Shown here piece by piece: positions 8,091-14,082 of a DNA stretch of 29,896 nucleotides (positions are counted from its first letter, which is position 1; each line of letters begins with the position of its first letter). The stretch is from the IMG/VR virus record IMGVR_UViG_3300025759_000458, positions 1-29,896 of that record. One strand, given 5' to 3'. Source of the stretch: a virus. The translations under genes and the position numbers were made by a program. Under the pieces are notes generated by a model. That model saw only the letters and a list, made by a program, of their open reading frames with translations, ran no database searches and was not told the origin of the DNA.

Positions 8091-8423
8091 TCAGTTAGAG
8101 AGTTTAAGACCAGCAGCATCCACGATACCGTCACCAGCAGGACCATTCTGCGGAACAACAAGTCCCGAACCAAACTGGCTGTTGTAATGGTTGAACAGTT
8201 CTTCGTGAAGACCAAGAACAAACAAAACAAAATCTTCTGGAACATCAATACCACTAGTAGCAACATCAGTATAAGGCATATAGGGCATGAGTCCTACAGA
8301 TCCCTCACCAGTAGGAACGAGAATCACAGGCTTATCGATGTGAGTCGTTCCATTTTCATTGATGGTACACTTTCCAATCAGTTCCTCACCACTCTTAAGT
8401 CGAACAAGTTTCACTTCACTCAT
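8091..8423 (-). CDS. Sm-like fold small protein, 110 aa
   Basis: The N-terminus VKLVRLKSGEELIGKCTIN, followed by TTHIDKPVILVPTGEG, has the alternating strands and the GEELIG turn typical of Sm/Lsm-like barrels in T4-like cyanophages. Residues 60-85 (DFVLFVLGLHEELFNHYNSQF) form the conserved helix after the barrel. Such proteins may bind RNA, but the phage family has no proven role. It overlaps the downstream part of the 45-aa gene by 4 nt (ATGA) and shares its promoter at 8573-8600. Confidence 0.72.
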   Translation of the reverse strand: MSEVKLVRLKSGEELIGKCTINENGTTHIDKPVILVPTGEGSVGLMPYMPYTDVATSGIDVPEDFVLFVLGLHEELFNHYNSQFGSGLVVPQNGPAGDGIVDAAGLKLSN

Positions 8424-8557
8424 TTTTTAGAATCCTTTTTGTTTGAGTTTTTTGGTTGTTTCTTTTTACCGAAAATCGCTTCATAGTTTTCGTCGTATTT
8501 CTTGCGGTCTACGGGTCTATACTTGGAACCCTTACCCGCCGCATGTTTATCACCCAT
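8420..8557 (-). CDS. conserved small basic phage protein, 45 aa
   Basis: It reads MGDKHAAGKGSKYRPVDRKK, then YDENYEAIFGKKK and a lysine tail. The GxGSKYRPVDRKKYxxNYExIFG pattern recurs as a tiny gene in many myoviruses as I remember it, with unknown function. It is the first gene after a strong sigma70 promoter (8573-8600), with GGAG 10 nt before the ATG, so early expression is likely. Confidence 0.7.
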   Translation of the reverse strand: MGDKHAAGKGSKYRPVDRKKYDENYEAIFGKKKQPKNSNKKDSKK

Positions 8558-8572
8558 AATTTTCACTCCAAT

Positions 8573-8600
8573 ATTATACAGGGTACAGTGAATAAGTCAA
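8573..8600 (-). promoter_or_regulatory. sigma70-type promoter for the 8557-to-7172 operon
   Basis: On the minus strand: -35 TTGACT (8595-8600), 16-bp spacer, -10 TATAAT (8573-8578), about 15 nt before the 45-aa gene. It lies in the divergent gap with the plus-strand 69-aa gene. Confidence 0.8.
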
Positions 8601-8643
8601 GTCATATACATAGTATATATTAGGGTATTCTCAGGAGCATAAA

Positions 8644-8853
8644 ATGAACTATCGAGGAATAAAAGACGTACAGTCAGGAGCAAGTGCAGGTTTCAAGGCC
8701 TTCTACAACGGTGAAAGTGCGTCTAAGACTGTATCCTTCACTAGTAGAGCAGGTGAAGTTGTGACCGGTCTTAAACTAGAGCCTGGCGTTATTCTCCCAG
8801 TCGAATCAAGAGAAGTATCATCTGCGGACGCAGGAGTCTTTGGACTATATTGA
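8644..8853 (+). CDS. hypothetical protein, 69 aa, lone plus-strand gene
   Basis: The ATG has CAGGAG 7 nt upstream. The product MNYRGIKDVQSGASAGFKAF is uncharged and beta-rich (SKTVSFTSRAGEVVTGLKLE, then GVILPVESREVSSADAGVFG), which looks like a small structural or decoration-type protein rather than an enzyme. It is monocistronic: a strong stem-loop terminator follows 23 nt after the stop. No clear late element is visible upstream; TATATT at about 8614-8620 could be a -10. Confidence 0.7.
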   Translation: MNYRGIKDVQSGASAGFKAFYNGESASKTVSFTSRAGEVVTGLKLEPGVILPVESREVSSADAGVFGLY

Positions 8854-8875
8854 ATTTGTGTGACCCCCGTCGCAC

Positions 8876-8913
8876 GAAAGCCCGCCGATGACTTCACACA
8901 TCGGCGGGCTTTC
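8876..8913 (+). terminator. strong stem-loop terminator
   Basis: A 15-bp perfect stem GAAAGCCCGCCGATG/CATCGGCGGGCTTTC with an 8-nt loop. The AAAG...CTTT ends give a short T run on the plus strand, ending the 69-aa gene; it may also stop transcription from the other side. Confidence 0.8.
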
Positions 8914-8972
8914 ACTTGTTCAAATGGGACTCAGGGTTATTGTATACCTGAAAAGAATAGGGCGATCGTACA

Positions 8973-9218
8973 ATGTCTGTAGTAACCTATTCCCACCACT
9001 CCATACATCCCGCTAAGGATCATCTCATACAAGCATTTCTGCATCATACGGACAGGTCGCTAAACCATTTGGAGTTTGCACTATCCCCGTTCGCGGAGGA
9101 TTATTATGCGAGTCCCGTGCAAGGGGTAATTAATCCCTTACAAATTAGTTTTCGTTTCGCTTGCCCCACGGACATGCTGGTCCGAGGAGGAGAAGAGTCG
9201 GCACCCAGAGTCCAATGA
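8973..9218 (+). CDS. doubtful ORF, 81 aa
   Basis: The frame MSVVTYSHHSIHPAKDHLIQ is open over 81 codons and reads like protein (HLEFALSPFAEDYYASPVQG), and no minus-strand frame covers 8915-9144. Against it: there is no Shine-Dalgarno, the codons (ATA, CTA, AGG, TCG) differ from the neighbours, and the last 25 codons lie antisense to the 59-aa membrane gene. If it is not coding, this is a 230-nt stretch with only a small hairpin (9116-9143) visible. Confidence 0.38.
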   Translation: MSVVTYSHHSIHPAKDHLIQAFLHHTDRSLNHLEFALSPFAEDYYASPVQGVINPLQISFRFACPTDMLVRGGEESAPRVQ

Positions 9219-9324
9219 AGATCCCACGGGTTGCGTCAGTCTGGTAAACGTGGATCGAATAAAAGATCGAAACGATTGCCAGAACATAAAAGATTTGATT
9301 CAGAATTCCAAAGAGTTTACTCAT
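9145..9324 (-). CDS. small two-helix membrane protein, 59 aa
   Basis: It starts MSKLFGILNQIFYVLAIVSI, giving one hydrophobic helix (about residues 3-23), and has a second (GIFIGLWVPTLLLLG, about 35-50) before a short polar tail. It follows the Mom-like gene by 2 nt with AAGGA upstream and is surely co-transcribed with it. It should sit in the inner membrane. The function is unknown. Confidence 0.7.
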   Translation of the reverse strand: MSKLFGILNQIFYVLAIVSIFYSIHVYQTDATRGIFIGLWVPTLLLLGPACPWGKRNEN

Positions 9325-9326
9325 TA

Positions 9327-9929
9327 CTATTTTTCCTTGTTCCATTGAACGTTAAGAGTTTTATCATACACCATTAGGTAACGGTGCTTCCTACTTCTGT
9401 CTCGCCACTCACCTTCGAGTCCACTCATCTTTCCTCTAGAGTGTTTGACGAAACTACCATCTTCTTGCTTGATCCAGAAATCCTTCTTGGGATCAGAGAG
9501 TCCATAGTAACCAAAGTTAGACGCCCTGTAAATAGTTCCTTCGTGGAAATCCGAATCAGCATAACTTAATACTGCTCGCACTTCACAACTTTGCCGCAAC
9601 TTCCGCAGACATTTTGCCACGAACCATGACGCCAGATTCCTTTCAGAACTCTGTGGTGTCGGGTGCAAACACAACCGCGAGAGTTCAAAGAGTCCTTGCT
9701 GTTCCGTTCGCTTGAGTCCGAACGCCGACTGAGCGAGTTCTGGGACTGGAAGACCAGTGAAGATACAGACTCCAAGAGGGCCTTCAGCGGAGATGGGTTC
9801 ATCACGAAACAATCCATAGTTGTAACCACTTTTGAATCCCTTGGAATGATCCTTCAGGTAGTGGTACTTGAGAAGTAGTTGTGCGGCTTCTTTCTTACCG
9901 ATGGGTGAGATTGTGAAGTCACTTTTCAT
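9327..9929 (-). CDS. Mom-like DNA modification (acyltransferase-type) protein, 200 aa
   Basis: The pattern matches the Mom family of GNAT-like enzymes: AAQLLLKYHYLKDHSKGF near residue 15, LGVCIFTGLP at about 50-60, FELSRLCLHP at about 80-90, SERNLASWFVAKCLRKL next, and VLSYADSDFHEGTIYRASNF at about 120-140. Mu Mom converts adenine in DNA to N6-carbamoylmethyladenine and so blocks restriction enzymes. I chose the ATG at 9929 because the longer frame runs into tRNA-Gly. The family call is from recognised motifs; the exact base modification here is inference. Confidence 0.75.
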   Translation of the reverse strand: MKSDFTISPIGKKEAAQLLLKYHYLKDHSKGFKSGYNYGLFRDEPISAEGPLGVCIFTGLPVPELAQSAFGLKRTEQQGLFELSRLCLHPTPQSSERNLASWFVAKCLRKLRQSCEVRAVLSYADSDFHEGTIYRASNFGYYGLSDPKKDFWIKQEDGSFVKHSRGKMSGLEGEWRDRSRKHRYLMVYDKTLNVQWNKEK

Positions 9930-9931
9930 AA

Positions 9932-10002
9932 AGCGGGTGGAGAGAATCGAACTCTCATGATCAGGTTGGAAACCTGACGTAATGCCTTTATACGACACCC
10001 GC
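9932..10002 (-). tRNA. tRNA-Gly(TCC)
   Basis: A 71-nt tRNA on the minus strand: acceptor GCGGGTG/CACCCGC, anticodon loop TTTCCAA (TCC at 9968-9970), T loop TTCGATT. It lies 2 nt upstream of the Mom-like start, so processing of a shared transcript would free both. Confidence 0.94.
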
Positions 10003-10008
10003 TATGGG

Positions 10009-10040
10009 GTCGGGTGGGGAGCATTCCCCACCCGACGTTT
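10009..10040. terminator. 12-bp stem-loop between the winged-helix-like gene and tRNA-Gly
   Basis: GTCGGGTGGGGA/TCCCCACCCGAC forms a perfect 12-bp stem with a 4-nt loop. A T run (GTTTT) follows only on the plus strand; on the minus strand, where the genes lie, no T run follows, so it may act as a processing or stability element rather than a true terminator. Confidence 0.6.
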
Positions 10041-10059
10041 TGGGTCTGATCAATAAAGA

Positions 10060-10332
10060 TCAGAGAGCGTAGCGGTTGCCCTCGGCGTCGAAGCCGTAGG
10101 TGCGGTCGCCAGGATGCACATCATCCATGAAGTAGCGGGTCATACCAGTCGAGGTGGTCTCGCTGGTGATCTCCCAGTTACCGAAGGCCTCGACCTGCGA
10201 ACGGATGTCGCTGATGGTGGCTCGGAGGTTACCGACACCGAATCGTGCCTTCGCCTCGTTGGGAGTGAGTCCCTTGCCGCTGGCAAGGTAGTTCATGACA
10301 CGACGCTTCTTGGTGAGAGTGTTGCTAGACAT
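10060..10332 (-). CDS. winged-helix-like DNA-binding protein, 90 aa
   Basis: Starting at the ATG at 10332 (AGGAATC upstream), residues 4-50 (LTKKRRVMNYLASGKGLTPN, then EAKARFGVGNLRATISDIRS) show the helix-turn-helix layout of small winged-helix domains: an opening helix, the LTPNEA turn and a recognition helix. The C-terminal part (MTRYFMDD...GDRTYGFDAEGNRYAL) gives the wing and a strand. It is probably a transcription regulator or DNA-binding accessory factor. It has its own consensus promoter at 10408-10435. Confidence 0.72.
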   Translation of the reverse strand: MSSNTLTKKRRVMNYLASGKGLTPNEAKARFGVGNLRATISDIRSQVEAFGNWEITSETTSTGMTRYFMDDVHPGDRTYGFDAEGNRYAL

Positions 10333-10407
10333 TACGCTGATTCCTATTGACTGGACAAAGAAGAAGTAAGTGTTGTGCGTACCAGTCCTTCGCACTCGAC
10401 TTTGTAT

Positions 10408-10435
10408 ATTGTATCCGAATCTGGTTGGTTGTCAA
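10408..10435 (-). promoter_or_regulatory. sigma70-type promoter for the winged-helix-like gene
   Basis: -35 TTGACA (10430-10435), 16-bp spacer, -10 TACAAT (10408-10413), minus strand. It lies 22 nt beyond the terminator of the upstream ncRNA unit. Confidence 0.8.
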
Positions 10436-10456
10436 CCCTTTGATTCGGTTTTTCTC

Positions 10457-10486
10457 AAAAAGTTGCGGGTGGCGAGTCCGCGTAAC
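10457..10486 (-). terminator. intrinsic terminator of the ncRNA unit
   Basis: On the minus strand GTT-GCGG pairs with CCGC-AAC (2-nt bulge, 9-nt loop), followed directly by TTTTT. It ends the RNA started at the 10668-10695 promoter. Confidence 0.65.
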
Positions 10487-10661
10487 GCCAGGGTTTGACC
10501 TAAGATCCCTAAACTTGGATGCCTGTTGCTTGTTCCGAGAAGGTCGAACGATCTCGGGCTGAACTTATGTCAGCGGGACTCATTTACATAAATCATAATA
10601 AAAAGAGGCAACATATTGGTCATTTAAGGGATCTTAGTCATGGGTTTGTCTCCACTTGTCA
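10457..10661 (-). ncRNA. candidate new structured ncRNA, about 205 nt
   Basis: There is no substantial ORF here, yet the unit is complete: a perfect TTGACA-16-TATAAT promoter just upstream, an intrinsic terminator at the end, and a long-range stem that closes about 145 nt (TAAGATCCCT at 10501-10510 with AGGGATCTTA at 10627-10636, extended outward to about 14 bp with one bulge). Inside are two adjacent hairpins, GCTGA/TCAGC with a 7-nt loop and CCGAGA/TCTCGG, plus TGCCT/AGGCA. A tiny frame MTKIP after GGAG exists at the 5' end. It is not a tRNA. It could be a regulatory or decoy RNA like the T4 stable RNAs; function unknown. Confidence 0.65.
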
Positions 10662-10667
10662 GATAGT

Positions 10668-10695
10668 ATTATAACATACATCGACTCGTTGTCAA
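10668..10695 (-). promoter_or_regulatory. perfect consensus sigma70 promoter for the ncRNA
   Basis: -35 TTGACA (10690-10695), 16-bp spacer, -10 TATAAT (10668-10673), minus strand. The -35 contains the stop codon of the 189-aa gene. All 12 hexamer bases match the consensus. Confidence 0.85.
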
Positions 10696-11261
10696 CCCAC
10701 CTGAAGAGAATGTTCCCAGTTTTTTTCGAGATACCAGTTAGGCACTTCGCTGTGCTTCCAAGAGGCAATTGCCTCTTTCTCTTTCAGGTAATACTGCCTA
10801 TAGGCAGAAACTGCATTCTTAGGCACCTTGCAGTAGTCAGGCATAGCCTGTGCAAATGGTGTCATCGTGAAGCAGTCTAGGATCCCGTGTGGTGCGTTCT
10901 GTTGACACCAGTCGAGGATGTCCTCGGATGCATGTCGGCGTCCGTAGCGACGGGTGTACTCGTTGCAGAGAGCGATCCCGTGATCAACCAACCACCAGTA
11001 GTTCGCTACGTTCTCACGCGCCCAGATAGTGCATGGGTGGTTCACCATCGTGGAGCGATACAGTAAGAACTCATGGGTAGGATGAACCCATGTCTTGATT
11101 CTTCTGCCATTCTTAGACAGCCTAATCGTTTCGTGTCCATCCAATACTCGATGAACAGTCGAAAGCATTTGGGCAGTTTCAAGAGGCATTTTTACCACAT
11201 GCTTGTCACACATTTGTTGTGCCGCAAGCCATGGATTCTCAGACAATACAAAGATGTTCAT
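10692..11261 (-). CDS. conserved phage protein with CDKHVVKM motif, 189 aa
   Basis: It starts MNIFVLSENPWLAAQQMCDK followed by HVVKMPLETAQMLSTVHRVL, a pattern I recall from a widespread family in tailed phages. Other recognisable parts are HPCTIWARENVANYWWLVDH (mid) and the C-terminal AMPDYCKVPKNAVSAYRQYY. Conserved His, Lys and Glu residues suggest an enzyme acting on nucleic acid or nucleotides, but no activity is known to me. The start follows the stop of the 55-aa gene by 2 nt. Confidence 0.8.
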   Translation of the reverse strand: MNIFVLSENPWLAAQQMCDKHVVKMPLETAQMLSTVHRVLDGHETIRLSKNGRRIKTWVHPTHEFLLYRSTMVNHPCTIWARENVANYWWLVDHGIALCNEYTRRYGRRHASEDILDWCQQNAPHGILDCFTMTPFAQAMPDYCKVPKNAVSAYRQYYLKEKEAIASWKHSEVPNWYLEKNWEHSLQVG

Positions 11262-11263
11262 TT

Positions 11264-11431
11264 CTATTCCGTAAGAAAATAGGCGAGATCGTTTTCACTC
11301 ATGGTTTCACGAAGTCCATCGAAGTCAACCTTATAAAAAGTCTTACCTTCTACTTCCTGAACCTCTACGATTTTACCAACTCGTTTACTGTTGGCATGAA
11401 TCACTTGTTCATTTAGATTATAGTTACTCAT
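11264..11431 (-). CDS. small SH3/KOW-like barrel protein, 55 aa
   Basis: The frame MSNYNLNEQVIHANSKRVGK goes on IVEVQEVEGKTFYKVDFDGL and ends AYFLTE. Alternating short strands with the G-K-I-V turn fit a small SH3-like barrel as in KOW proteins. Its ATG overlaps the stop of the 75-aa gene (ATGA). Confidence 0.68.
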   Translation of the reverse strand: MSNYNLNEQVIHANSKRVGKIVEVQEVEGKTFYKVDFDGLRETMSENDLAYFLTE

Positions 11432-11655
11432 CGTTTTTTACCTTTACGCTTTGCTTTCATGTGTTCAAAGTCATGATACTTGTCACGATCCATTGGGAGA
11501 AGTCCCGCAAGGGTTTTCATTATAGTAGCAAGTTCACGATAGTCAATCAGATCGAGTAGATATTTTTCATATCCAATCACCGCTGCCTCACTGGCTTCAA
11601 CAACACTCTGGACCCACTGCTTCTGTTCGGGGTTCTGATCGGCTTTGTAGTTCAT
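11428..11655 (-). CDS. hypothetical helical protein, 75 aa
   Basis: The start MNYKADQNPEQKQWVQSVVE has a strong AGGAGGG ribosome site 5 nt upstream. The product is all-helical with a basic tail (HMKAKRKGKKR). It lies partly over the end of the 101-aa gene (59 nt). No family is recognised. Confidence 0.68.
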   Translation of the reverse strand: MNYKADQNPEQKQWVQSVVEASEAAVIGYEKYLLDLIDYRELATIMKTLAGLLPMDRDKYHDFEHMKAKRKGKKR

Positions 11656-11902
11656 CACTACCCTCCTTTGCGGATTCAAACAGACACGGCGTTTCCGCGT
11701 CCGTCCTCTTTATGTATTCCGCAGCCTCCCTGAAAATCTCAGAGAGTTCTTCGAGGGTATCGGCGTCGAACCCGTCAACCATACTATCCACATTAAAGTT
11801 GAACAGACAAGCACGCCAATGATTGTGATTCTTTACGAGTTCGATTCGAGGAGTTCCACAACCAACGTAATCCCAAGGCAATCTAAAGGTAGGTGTAAAC
11901 AT
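11597..11902 (-). CDS. hypothetical protein, 101 aa
   Basis: I took the ATG at 11902, which has GGA 9 nt upstream; a longer frame would overlap the upstream membrane-protein gene. The N-terminal half (MFTPTFRLPWDYVGCGTPRI, then ELVKNHNHWRACLFNFNVD) is beta-rich, followed by a helix (LEELSEIFREAAEYI) and a low-complexity C-terminus overlapping the next gene. Function unknown. Confidence 0.62.
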   Translation of the reverse strand: MFTPTFRLPWDYVGCGTPRIELVKNHNHWRACLFNFNVDSMVDGFDADTLEELSEIFREAAEYIKRTDAETPCLFESAKEGSDELQSRSEPRTEAVGPECC

Positions 11903-11903
11903 A

Positions 11904-12149
11904 TCAATCATTCCTTTCATCAATACGTCGGACAAGTTCATCGTAGTCTGCGGCACGATCTCGTTCAATACGACCGATCTCATCGTCACGTTCCCACTGG
12001 TTTTCTCTGTCGCGGGCCGAGACGCACATGAGAGCAATGGCAATTCCTGCAAAGACGTAGAAGAGATTCATTTGATCAGTCTGCTGCCCGTAAAAGGCAA
12101 GACCACCAAAGATCACGGCAAGATTACTTGTATTTGTAAGTTTCCACAT
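11904..12149 (-). CDS. membrane-anchored protein with charged tail, 81 aa
   Basis: Residues 8-42 form one or two hydrophobic helices (LAVIFGGLAFYG; LFYVFAGIAIALMCV), and residues 45-81 are a very charged helix (RDRENQWERDDEIGRIERDR). Similar layouts (membrane helix then charged tail) recur at 13567 and 19699. It should sit in the inner membrane with the tail in the cytoplasm. Role unknown. Confidence 0.68.
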   Translation of the reverse strand: MWKLTNTSNLAVIFGGLAFYGQQTDQMNLFYVFAGIAIALMCVSARDRENQWERDDEIGRIERDRAADYDELVRRIDERND

Positions 12150-12153
12150 TAGA

Positions 12154-12420
12154 TTAATCTCCTAGTTTTTCGATGTTAGGGGTAAAGTCAATAACAGTAG
12201 TAAGATCGAATGAACGCCAACCGTTCTTTTCGATATCCCAGACAACCAAACGATTTCCTTCATTGAGATCCTCTGGTGCCATCTTCTCTCGAACGAGAAC
12301 TTCAGGCGCCCATGTGCAATACATGACACGCAGAAGATCGTTGCTCTTCTTCTTGAAGATCACTCGACAGATGCCTTGTTCTAGTTCTGTGATCAAATCG
12401 GCTGGAGTATAAGTTGGCAT
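12154..12420 (-). CDS. DUF2693-like small protein, 88 aa
   Basis: The order VIFKKKSNDLLRVMYCTW, then RLVVWDIEKNGWRSFDLTTV, matches the phage DUF2693 type: strand, LRVMxCT, then VVWDxExxGWRSF near the end. This family is common in T4-like phages and has an SH3/Sm-like feel, with no known activity. Its ATG overlaps the stop of the 48-aa gene by 1 nt (TGATG). Confidence 0.72.
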   Translation of the reverse strand: MPTYTPADLITELEQGICRVIFKKKSNDLLRVMYCTWAPEVLVREKMAPEDLNEGNRLVVWDIEKNGWRSFDLTTVIDFTPNIEKLGD

Positions 12421-12566
12421 CAGTTGTCCTTGTTCTTCTTCAGCATCTTCTCACGAATACGCTGATTCTCTTTTCGTGTGATTTCCATTTGTTCATCCCT
12501 TGGGATTTGCCTCTTGGTAAAAGACTTTGCGGTTTCCCTTGGTACGCGATTCGGTCGCTGGTTCAT
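12420..12566 (-). CDS. small basic helical protein, 48 aa
   Basis: It reads MNQRPNRVPRETAKSFTKRQ and ends REKMLKKNKDN. The ATG overlaps the stop of the DUF4406-like gene (ATGA) with AAGGAATTC upstream. It is highly basic, with a single predicted helix. No family recognised. Confidence 0.62.
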   Translation of the reverse strand: MNQRPNRVPRETAKSFTKRQIPRDEQMEITRKENQRIREKMLKKNKDN

Positions 12567-12916
12567 CGTGAATTCCTTTCATGATCCTCTCGCGGGATCT
12601 CGTAGTAACGTTTCAGGCCCCAGTGTCTTGCTAGCGCCCGTTCCCAACATGCCCCTTTACTGAATTGAAACCCTGACATCAGATAGATGGCATCACATGA
12701 ACGAAGGGCTTCCACATCTCTGCTTGCAGCCTCTTCGTAGTCATACTCTCCCACCTGATCTGGTTCTATGCCAGCGTCACGATCCATCGCGGCTGGATTC
12801 ACAACATCCCAACCATCTGCACGCAACTGCTTTTCCTTTGCGTCGAATGCTTCCCAGTTTAGATTAGGAAGTCCGCTCATTGGTCCAGCAACATAAATTT
12901 TTAGTTTCTTACTCAT
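12563..12916 (-). CDS. DUF4406 / nucleoside deoxyribosyltransferase-like protein, 117 aa
   Basis: The N-terminus KLKIYVAGPMSGLPNLNWEA is the classic DUF4406 start (xIYVAGPMSG.p..N), followed by WDVVNPAAMDRDAG and then the D-x-x-x-L-x-x-CDAIYLMSGFQFSKGACWE block. These resemble the Rossmann-like nucleoside 2-deoxyribosyltransferases, so a nucleotide-salvage or nucleotide-sensing role is likely. I chose the ATG at 12916 (GGA upstream). tRNA-Ile ends 13 nt upstream. Confidence 0.82.
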   Translation of the reverse strand: MSKKLKIYVAGPMSGLPNLNWEAFDAKEKQLRADGWDVVNPAAMDRDAGIEPDQVGEYDYEEAASRDVEALRSCDAIYLMSGFQFSKGACWERALARHWGLKRYYEIPREDHERNSR

Positions 12917-12929
12917 TACAAATTCCAAG

Positions 12930-13002
12930 TGAGTCGGGGGAGACTCGAACTCCCGAAAATAACGTTATAAGCGTTACTGCTGATGCCATCCGCTTCCGAC
13001 CC
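12930..13002 (-). tRNA. tRNA-Ile(TAT)
   Basis: 73 nt on the minus strand: acceptor GGGTCGG/CCGACTC, anticodon stem TAACG/CGTTA with loop CTTATAA (TAT at 12967-12969), T arm GGGAG TTCGAGT CTCCC. It decodes AUA directly. The D stem is imperfect (GCGG/CAGC). It has its own consensus promoter. Confidence 0.88.
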
Positions 13003-13011
13003 GTTTCATAT

Positions 13012-13039
13012 ATTATAGACTCTTCTCCACGAATGTCAA
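13012..13039 (-). promoter_or_regulatory. perfect consensus sigma70 promoter for tRNA-Ile
   Basis: -35 TTGACA (13034-13039), 16-bp spacer, -10 TATAAT (13012-13017), minus strand, 9 nt before the tRNA. It lies within the last codons of the 85-aa gene. Confidence 0.82.
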
Positions 13040-13270
13040 GCGAGTCTTCTTGTTATTTACATGACCCTCTTCATTCTTGGTGAAGTAGTTCGACTTCTGG
13101 CGATCATCATCATGTCCAAGACGATAGTTCAACCCAGTAATGTTGTCACCCATCTTTGCTCGGTTACCAACATGAATGGCAATAGAAGAAATCAGATGCG
13201 AAGCAATAGTCATTGCTTCCTCTTCATCAGTGCCTAGTGGGATATCAATATGCAGTCTATATTCACTCAT
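13013..13270 (-). CDS. hypothetical protein, 85 aa
   Basis: From the ATG at 13270 (8-nt overlap with the 105-aa gene): MSEYRLHIDIPLGTDEEEAM, then a helix (TIASHLISSIAI) and GDNITGLNYRLGHDDDRQKS. The strand-helix-strand layout suggests a small alpha/beta fold. A pocket of acidic and His residues is visible but no known motif. Confidence 0.65.
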   Translation of the reverse strand: MSEYRLHIDIPLGTDEEEAMTIASHLISSIAIHVGNRAKMGDNITGLNYRLGHDDDRQKSNYFTKNEEGHVNNKKTRLTFVEKSL

Positions 13271-13580
13271 CAACAATTTCCTTTCCAATGGAAGATACAC
13301 GATACGCGATTTGAATAAATTCTTCTGGTGTCACTCGGGCCATATGATTCTTACCTTTAGCAAAGGGAACACTGGCGCCATCTGAGTCTTGAACTGTAAC
13401 CTGAACATTAGGTATGGAGAACAGATCAAGAAAATCATTGTGGTATGTTTCGGCTTCAACGTTATCACAGTCCTGATCGATACCCCAAGAGGCAGTGATA
13501 CTATATGCGTTATCAAAAGTTAAAACAATTGATGTACGACCACTCTGTAGTTCAACGTTGAATTCACTACTCATCGTCAT
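13263..13580 (-). CDS. hypothetical protein, 105 aa
   Basis: It begins MTMSSEFNVELQSGRTSIVL; starts at the ATG at 13580 or 13574 are both possible. The product is beta-rich (SIVLTFDNAYSITASWGID; VQVTVQDSDGASVPFAKG) with a C-terminal helix, looking like a small sandwich or barrel. It overlaps the 34-aa gene by 14 nt and the 85-aa gene by 8 nt. Confidence 0.65.
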   Translation of the reverse strand: MTMSSEFNVELQSGRTSIVLTFDNAYSITASWGIDQDCDNVEAETYHNDFLDLFSIPNVQVTVQDSDGASVPFAKGKNHMARVTPEEFIQIAYRVSSIGKEIVDE

Positions 13581-13671
13581 TCTTCCTTACGATTGTAACG
13601 TATACAAGAAGAATTGATACGGCTAGTAGCAGTAGATCATATGATTCTTGTTCCAACTTAGAGAACCTCAT
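13567..13671 (-). CDS. single-helix membrane mini-protein, 34 aa
   Basis: MRFSKLEQESYDLLLLAVSI, then LLVYVTIVRKNDDE: a short polar start, one hydrophobic helix (about residues 12-27) and a charged end. It is the first frame after a perfect promoter (13713-13740). Upstream there is no strong Shine-Dalgarno (ACACTA), so confidence is moderate. Confidence 0.5.
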   Translation of the reverse strand: MRFSKLEQESYDLLLLAVSILLVYVTIVRKNDDE

Positions 13672-13712
13672 TAGTGTTTTTAGTATTAATCATTGAAACC
13701 GCTACAAGGGTA

Positions 13713-13740
13713 ATTATAACGCCAAAAGAAAATCTGTCAA
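13713..13740 (-). promoter_or_regulatory. perfect consensus sigma70 promoter
   Basis: -35 TTGACA (13735-13740), 16-bp spacer, -10 TATAAT (13713-13718), minus strand. It drives the 34-, 105- and 85-aa genes. It fills most of the gap 13672-13787. Confidence 0.85.
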
Positions 13741-13787
13741 GTAAAACTTAGATTTTTATGGTATTCTGAGTGTAAGGGGAGGATGAT

Positions 13788-14063
13788 TTAATCATTTGAA
13801 TTATCAAAGAAGATATCTTCATTATTTTCGTTTACTTTATGTTCAATGATTTTAAATGAGGGGATCTGTTTCTTTGGATTTTCTTGTGATAACTGTGTGA
13901 GGTATCTTTGAATATTCATACCTGCTTGCATTTCACTACCAAAGTCACCAAAGATACGCTCTGTATAGATCGTTGCCTCTAGAGCAGGGTTGCCCGCTTG
14001 TTGGGAGGTGTCTGTAAGACTACCATAACAAACCCAAACACGATATACTGATTTTACAGCCAT
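13788..14063 (-). CDS. hypothetical protein, 91 aa
   Basis: MAVKSVYRVWVCYGSLTDTS is followed by an acidic, polar stretch and ends with DIFFDNSND. AGGAGAAAATGA lies before the ATG. A mixed alpha/beta pattern with one conserved-looking helix (GMNIQRYLTQLSQ) is all that is visible. Confidence 0.65.
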   Translation of the reverse strand: MAVKSVYRVWVCYGSLTDTSQQAGNPALEATIYTERIFGDFGSEMQAGMNIQRYLTQLSQENPKKQIPSFKIIEHKVNENNEDIFFDNSND

Positions 14064-14082
14064 TCATTTTCTCCTATTCTAT

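Noticed and set aside
10561-10650. MTKIP and a coupled 17-codon frame within the ncRNA as genes
   Set aside because: The first has a GGAG site but only 5 codons, the second has no site of its own; both are too short to separate from chance. Kept only as a remark.
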